Source of the DNA: Casuarina equisetifolia
Lineage: Eukaryota; Streptophyta; Magnoliopsida; Fagales; Casuarinaceae
DNA: 64,000 bases
NCBI GenBank assembly: GCA_028551475.1
Contig: CM052361.1
Span: 8,377,501-8,441,500 of the forward strand
Direction: 5' to 3'
Shown here: positions 59,022 through 64,000 of the stretch, piece after piece
Numbering within the stretch: position 1 is the stretch's first letter
How the letters are laid out: each line of letters begins with the position of its first letter
Translations under genes and position numbers: made by a program
Notes under the pieces: model-generated
The model's input: only the letters and a program-made list of their open reading frames with translations
Told to the model about the DNA's origin: nothing
Databases searched by the model: none

Positions 59022-60236
59022 TGGAGGAGTTGGAGTAGAAGAGAAAGGGATACAGATACCAATATATGTATAGATAAGGTTGGGTAGAAGGGGATGTGGC
59101 TAGCTAAATTAAGAGGGAGATAAAAGGAGTAAGGGCCACACACTTGGATACTTGTGGGGTTACGTTGCCTAAGAAAACTCTGAGTTATAGATTTCTCAAT
59201 CCTTGTTATAATATTCTTTATGTATGAAAGAAATTATCTTTTTCTTATAAATCAATTTCAAACAAGAAATCATTTTTCTTATATGATATTAGAGTTTAGG
59301 TTCAAGTACAGCATTCCTTTAAACAAAAAATATTTATTATATTATCAGGTTTGGAACAAAAAGAAGTGTTAAAAACACTAACTCACTGAGTTTAAATCTT
59401 TTTTTATGTCTTTATATATGAGCAAAATTATGAAATTTTTTACAAACCAATTTTAAAAAATAAATAAACTTTCTTGTAACATGTGCTGAAAAATAACAAG
59501 AGGTTTTTATGTGTGGTGTTTCTCGGTTTCGCGCGGGAGGTGAGAAGACGGAAAGAATTCGATAATAGTCATCCCTTGGATATTTGAATCTGCAATGTCA
59601 TGCTTTTAAAGGAAAGGTCTTTAATACTTATGAATTTGTTGAACGTTGAACTCAGTGTCTACTACGGAGAAGAAGAGGACTTCCGTGGTAAAATGAAACC
59701 AATGAGAACAAAGGAAGATGGATCATGTCGCGCAAGGGGAGCAACAGAGACATAAATGCAGTTTGTAAAGAAAATCCAGTCTCAAGCACAACGGGATAAT
59801 TAGAGACAGCTAGAGAGTACATGAAGGCTGAACATGCAGAACGATAAACCAACTTGTGATACTTCGGATATTTTGATCATTGGCTCGAATTATACACGGA
59901 AACTAGGATTTACCCCACGTTGAAACAAGAATCTATCAAAAATGGTGAGTCCTTTGCTTGTGCTGTTGCTGTTCCTTCTGCTGCAGCAGCAGGCATGGAT
60001 TTATATGCACGAAGTTGCCATACGAAATGAACCAAAAAATGTAAAACGGGATGCGTGCATCAAATTTTCGACAGCCATACTATTTACAGAATATTAGATG
60101 CTTCATTTCCAAATACTTTCTTTTCGTTTGCAGATACTATTCTCTTTGGTCACAGTCACAAACTTTTTGAGCAAAGACCAAGAAATTGACCATCACGTAC
60201 ACAAATCACAAATAATCCACATATAAAACACACACT
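59022..60236. other. Downstream region of the CIPK gene, no further gene
   Basis: Open frames such as 59652-59852 on the minus strand have no recognised domain. The part close to 60236 should hold the 3' UTR of the minus-strand CIPK gene. No polyadenylation signal can be fixed with confidence. Confidence 0.5.
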
Positions 60237-61631
60237 CTATGAATCTGAAGGTAACACAACCTGCGGTGGAAGAGTATGGGAAGAGTGTTGCTCTTGTTGA
60301 ACTTCTTGAGGCTGCTGCTCCCCTTGCCATGTCCAAAGAATGTCCTTCAGAGCCGGTCTAATGTTCTGTTTCAACATATCCTGGTATTCCAGTGTGTCTC
60401 CGCTTGACTTTTTCATCTCCACCAAATGGAAAAGTGGGGTGATTTCAAAGATCTCAGTGTCGATGCCCAAGAGCCCTTTCCTGCCTTCCCTGGACCCCTC
60501 CATTTTCAACACCCCTCCATCTTTCCTTTTCACTTTCAGTCTCAGCCGCTTTGCGATATCTTCCAGCTTAGAGATTATGGTCGAGGCAGATTTGTTGGAT
60601 GTAAACCGCACCTCTTTCTTCTTGTCAGTCTCCTCAAACAGGCCAGACAAGTCAAAGCCAGGAGAAAAGGAGATGATATCAAAAGCGTTCAAATTAGAAG
60701 GCCTTGCCAACTCTTGCTTTGATTCTGTGACGGAACTGTTTTCGCTAGGTCCAAAAACTGCATCGATGTCTAGAGGGGGAGGTTCTGTTGCTTCTGGCTT
60801 AATAACCCGGAGTTTGGGCTCTAAACCCCTCCGGAACCAAGAATTTTCCATTATCTTGGCGATGGATATCCTGGCATTTGGGTTTGGATCTAAGATCTTT
60901 GACAACAGCCTTCGAACTTCGGGGCCAAACCAATTAGGAAATTTAAATTCAGCCTTGCCAATCTTCCTGTACATCTCCATCAGATTTGAATCATGAAATG
61001 GAAGATAACCAGCCAACAGAACGAATAAGATCACCCCACATGACCAAATATCAGCTTTGGCTCCATCATAGCCTCTTCTATTAATCACTTCTGGAGCAAC
61101 GTATGCAGGAGTCCCACAGGTTGTGTGGAGCAACCCATCTTGATGCTTAGATTCAGCGAGGGCACTCAATCCAAAATCTGAAACTTTTAGATTGCCATTC
61201 TCATCCAACAGTAGGTTTTCTGGCTTCAAATCCCGGTGATATACACCTCGACTATGGCAGTAATCAACAGCACTGATCAGCTGTTGGAAGTACCTTCTGG
61301 CAGCATCCTCCTTAAGCTTTCCTTTGGCTACCTTGCCGAAAAGCTCACCACCTTTAACATATTCCATGACAAAGTAAATCTTGGTTTTGCTGGCCATTAC
61401 CTCACAAAGCTCCACCACATTTGGATGTCTCACCAATCTCATCACAGAAATTTCCCTCTTTATCTGCTCAATCATCCCAACCTTCAAGATTTTCTCTTTA
61501 TCAATTACCTTAATGGCCACATTCATACCTGTCTTAAGTTCCCTTGCACGGTAAACCTTGGCAAAGGTACCTTGGCCCAGTTGTCTGCCTAATTCATACC
61601 GATGCATCAATATAGTCCCTTTGCTTTCCAT
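60237..61631 (-). CDS. CIPK: CBL-interacting protein kinase (CIPK/SnRK3), CIPK2/CIPK10/CIPK5-like
   Basis: A complete intronless coding frame of 464 residues. The ATG at 61631 ([15 protein letters not shown]) is chosen because the open frame upstream of it has no ATG and family members start with this short N-terminus. The kinase domain spans about 12-266: glycine loop GQGTFAKVY (19-27), catalytic K41, HRDLKPEN with D134, DFG at 152-154, activation loop ending APE at 179-181. The regulatory half has the NAF motif (NAFDIISFS, from residue 315), which binds calcium-sensing CBL proteins, then the PP2C-interaction stretch ([15 protein letters not shown]..., about 345-375). The family phosphorylates channels and transporters at membranes in Ca2+ signalling for ion and stress responses. 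All key residues are present, so it should be active. The intronless state fits the intron-poor CIPK clade. Which ortholog it is cannot be settled here. Confidence 0.96.
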   Translation of the reverse strand: MESKGTILMHRYELGRQLGQGTFAKVYRARELKTGMNVAIKVIDKEKILKVGMIEQIKREISVMRLVRHPNVVELCEVMASKTKIYFVMEYVKGGELFGKVAKGKLKEDAARRYFQQLISAVDYCHSRGVYHRDLKPENLLLDENGNLKVSDFGLSALAESKHQDGLLHTTCGTPAYVAPEVINRRGYDGAKADIWSCGVILFVLLAGYLPFHDSNLMEMYRKIGKAEFKFPNWFGPEVRRLLSKILDPNPNARISIAKIMENSWFRRGLEPKLRVIKPEATEPPPLDIDAVFGPSENSSVTESKQELARPSNLNAFDIISFSPGFDLSGLFEETDKKKEVRFTSNKSASTIISKLEDIAKRLRLKVKRKDGGVLKMEGSREGRKGLLGIDTEIFEITPLFHLVEMKKSSGDTLEYQDMLKQNIRPALKDILWTWQGEQQPQEVQQEQHSSHTLPPQVVLPSDS

Positions 61632-62940
61632 GGCAAGCACCAATTGCTGTGTGCGATAAAACTTGCTATTTCCTGCTCGTGCAAATCTCAGATACAGGTA
61701 TGTATGAGAAAAGAACTGATCTCAACAATTCAAAAGCTCAACCATCTTCACACACTTCGTGTTTTGAAATGGCATGTTTTCTTAAATTTATAGCTGCACA
61801 GGGACCTTGATAATGGAATTGTAATGAGGTATAAGTTAAACACCCAATCTCATCGAAGGCATGCAAGGACAGCCCAAAAGAAACAGCAAATTCATCATCC
61901 TTAGAGAAGGAAGTCTCAGCTTTCAAGCACATCTTTCAGCATTCCCAGGTAGTTTGAGTAACCTAAAGAATACTGAAGAAGATCGAAGATATATTCACCT
62001 GAACAGGGGAAAAATGACTGCGGTCAAAAAGATTGAATCATATGGGTTACGAATCCATAAATTACAGAAAGTTCAAAAGGAAAACTCTACAACAAAATAA
62101 AGACCATGAAACATGATATTCTCTTCCCATACTTCTTTGCCTCTTCCATGGAGAGGTAAAATACCAGAGAAAATGCTCCAACAAAATATACTAACTAAAC
62201 AAAGTATGTCTTGGAGGAGAGGATACAGTACCAATATAAATTACCAGCAAGATAAAGGAAACAATGAATGAATGAATGAACGAAATGGACACATTGTTAT
62301 CGGAGAAACGTGATGTTCAATGTATTAAGGTGGAGAATGATTATTAAACGAAGATAGAGGCAGCAATAATAAAAGCAACTCTTCCTAGTTCATAAACAAG
62401 CCAAGCAATCTCATCGTAAGTAAAAATTCAAAAACCTGAAGATCTAAGAAAAAGATGGATACCCATAAACAGAGAAATCCTCCGATAACTTGAATGAGAA
62501 GAATTGCTTAATTCACTTCCTAGGAGTTTAGGCAGCATGGCATTACACCATCAATTTTCTTATCCACGCATTTTCCCACGAACCAAACAGACAACCGATG
62601 GTTTCAGATACACAACTCTCTCATTTCAGAAGAAACAGGGCTTAACAAACATGTTCCCCCCAAATCAAATCCTTTTCTATCGTTCTTCGACTCCCAAACA
62701 AAAACAGTCTATCTTTCCTCCCTTCAACCAAACCCCAACACCAAAAAACAAAGCGACGCAAACCCAATTCGCAAAAGGCAACAAATTTGGCATCTTACCC
62801 GATAAAACGGTAGCTTGGAGGTGGAAGCTATCGAAAACGCCGCCGAGTCCTTGTGTTTTTGGACGAAGCCTGAACACAGAGAAAGATCAGAGAGAGAGAG
62901 AGAGAGAGAGAATGTAGACCGATGAGAAGATTCCTTATTA
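61632..62940 (-). other. CIPK 5' UTR with an intron
   Basis: On the minus strand, a leader exon begins near 62940, carries a CT run, and ends at 62799 before a good donor (GGGTAAGATG; GT at 62798-62797). An acceptor lies shortly before the ATG: candidates are ACACAG (61648-61653) and GAGCAG (61675-61680). The resulting 5' UTR intron of about 1.1 kb explains why 61700-62790 has no coding frame. Leader introns are known in some plant CIPK genes and can raise expression. Confidence 0.6.
62889..62911. repeat. (AG)n microsatellite in CIPK 5' leader
   Basis: About 11 AG units on the plus strand, read as CT in the minus-strand leader, like the CT run of the NST1-like gene. Confidence 0.9.
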
Positions 62941-62969
62941 CCTAGCGAGGAATCGTTTGATGCGGTGCA

Positions 62970-62976
62970 TTTTATA
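62970..62976 (-). promoter_or_regulatory. TATA box of CIPK gene
   Basis: TATAAAA on the minus strand (GGGGTATAAAATGCACC context) lies about 30 bases before the inferred transcript start near 62940. Confidence 0.7.
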
Positions 62977-64000
62977 CCCCGCCAAACCTTGTAATAATAA
63001 ATATTTAATCGTTGATTTTTTTTTTTAGAAAGTTGGCCTCCAAATTTGCCAACTTTACCCTTTTTTGTTAATTCCAACAATTATTCATTACTCACCTTCT
63101 CTGTCGATATGAGTTTTAAAAGAATACATTAAAAATCTTGTGTTTGATTTCTCTTTATATGGGATAACTCCTTGTCTTAACAATTTTTGACAAAAATGAC
63201 TTGTAATTTGTCACAAAATTAAAAAATTCCAATTATTGAAATTGTATTTTTATGCAATCTACCCATAACGAACCACATTCCAATTACAACCAAAACTACT
63301 TGAATTTTTCACAAAATTAAAAAATCCAAATGATTGAAATTGAATTTTTTATGCAATCTTCTAATAACGAGCTATGAATATCTTAATACTTTCTAAAATT
63401 TAAATAATCCTAATCATTGAAATCGATCATCTTTTAAAATTCAATAGACACGAATTTGTGGGTTTTTTTTAATACAATTTGCCAATTATTAGCATTATGT
63501 GCATGCTAGGAAAGGGGAGAGAATCTAGAAGACTCGTTCAAATTGTCCTAAAAGAACAAGGCTCTTAGGTGTCATGTTGATAACTTGTTAGATGGCAAGA
63601 TGTTTTGCCTAACCGTCACATAACTCCCTCACCTCCACTAGTCCAACCTTAAATAAAATAAAATAAAATAAAAAATTGTTTTTTATTTTTATTTTTATTT
63701 TTGGGTTTTTTTTTTTTTTTTTTGTCTTTTAGTTTTTTCTTTGGATTCTTCCAAAGTTGGCCTCACGCGTATGATAGCTAACGGTGGGGGACCTATGAAG
63801 CTTCCTCTTTCAACAGCCACTCGTACCGGAAATCTGGTTCTGACCACAGCCACAGGGCACTGCTTCCAGTGGGGGAGTGACACGTGTGGAGGAAAAGAAA
63901 TCTTAGGAGGATAGGTGTGACCTTCCCTGGGCAGGCTTTCTCGAGATCATGACGGGCGTTGCCTGATTTCCCAACCATACACCTGTACTCGTCCTTTTGT
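62977..64000. other. CIPK upstream region and end of window
   Basis: 63000-63480 is AT-rich and holds two similar phrases (about 63217-63263 and 63310-63356: ACAAAATTAAAAAAT and ATGCAATCT landmarks). An (AAAAT)n run lies near 63650-63671 and a T run at 63701-63724. A GC-richer stretch starts at 63750 and holds a G-box core CACGTG at 63881-63886, a common plant bZIP/bHLH site. No gene is supported. Confidence 0.5.

Noticed and set aside
60340-60996. 218-residue plus-strand frame
   Set aside because: Antisense shadow of the CIPK coding frame, which has all kinase and NAF motifs.

Overview
This window is nuclear DNA from a flowering plant, most likely a eudicot. It is AT-rich, holds intron-containing and intronless plant genes, and is dominated by LTR retrotransposons of plant type. 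The host genes I can support are few: a three-coding-exon gene for a membrane-anchored, zinc-ribbon and coiled-coil protein (plant 'stress response NST1-like' type, + strand, 46235-51973), an intron-containing tRNA-Tyr gene or close relic (- strand, 53255-53342), and an intronless-CDS CBL-interacting protein kinase (CIPK, - strand, 60237-61631) with a spliced 5' UTR. The two protein genes face each other. A Ty1/copia element (54023-59021) and the tRNA lie between them. Fragments of a ZED1/ZRK-like pseudokinase gene survive near 24.9 kb and possibly 32.6 kb.

The first 59 kb are mainly layers of mobile DNA. A Ty1/copia element (3234-17529, target duplication GGAAC) was itself entered by a 9.4-kb Athila-type Ty3/gypsy element on the minus strand (3922-13293, target duplication GTACA, tRNA-Asp primer site). 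The Athila LTRs are nearly identical, so it is young. It is nevertheless defective: the catalytic core of reverse transcriptase is missing, and there are several stops and frameshifts. Next come an old copia element (18689-24387), a probable SIRE-like solo LTR (25510-27309), an orphan gypsy gag/protease fragment (30249-32005), and a third copia element (33028-about 40790) with readable gag, integrase, RT and RNase H. That element lost the active-site part of its protease and the end of its 3' LTR. A fourth copia element sits at 54023-59021.

A roughly 1-kb host segment occurs twice (2256-3233 continuing at 17530-17590, and 40787-41820). The second copy keeps the uninterrupted empty site of the first copia insertion and abuts the truncated 3' LTR of the third copia element. 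It therefore records the order of events.

No CRISPR array, operon or bacterial feature is present. I did not find a convincing new biological system. The unusual points are the nested and empty-site history, the RT-less but recently mobilised Athila copy, the protease-deleted copia, a possible upstream reading frame or alternative N-terminus on the NST1-like gene, and several small repeat structures.
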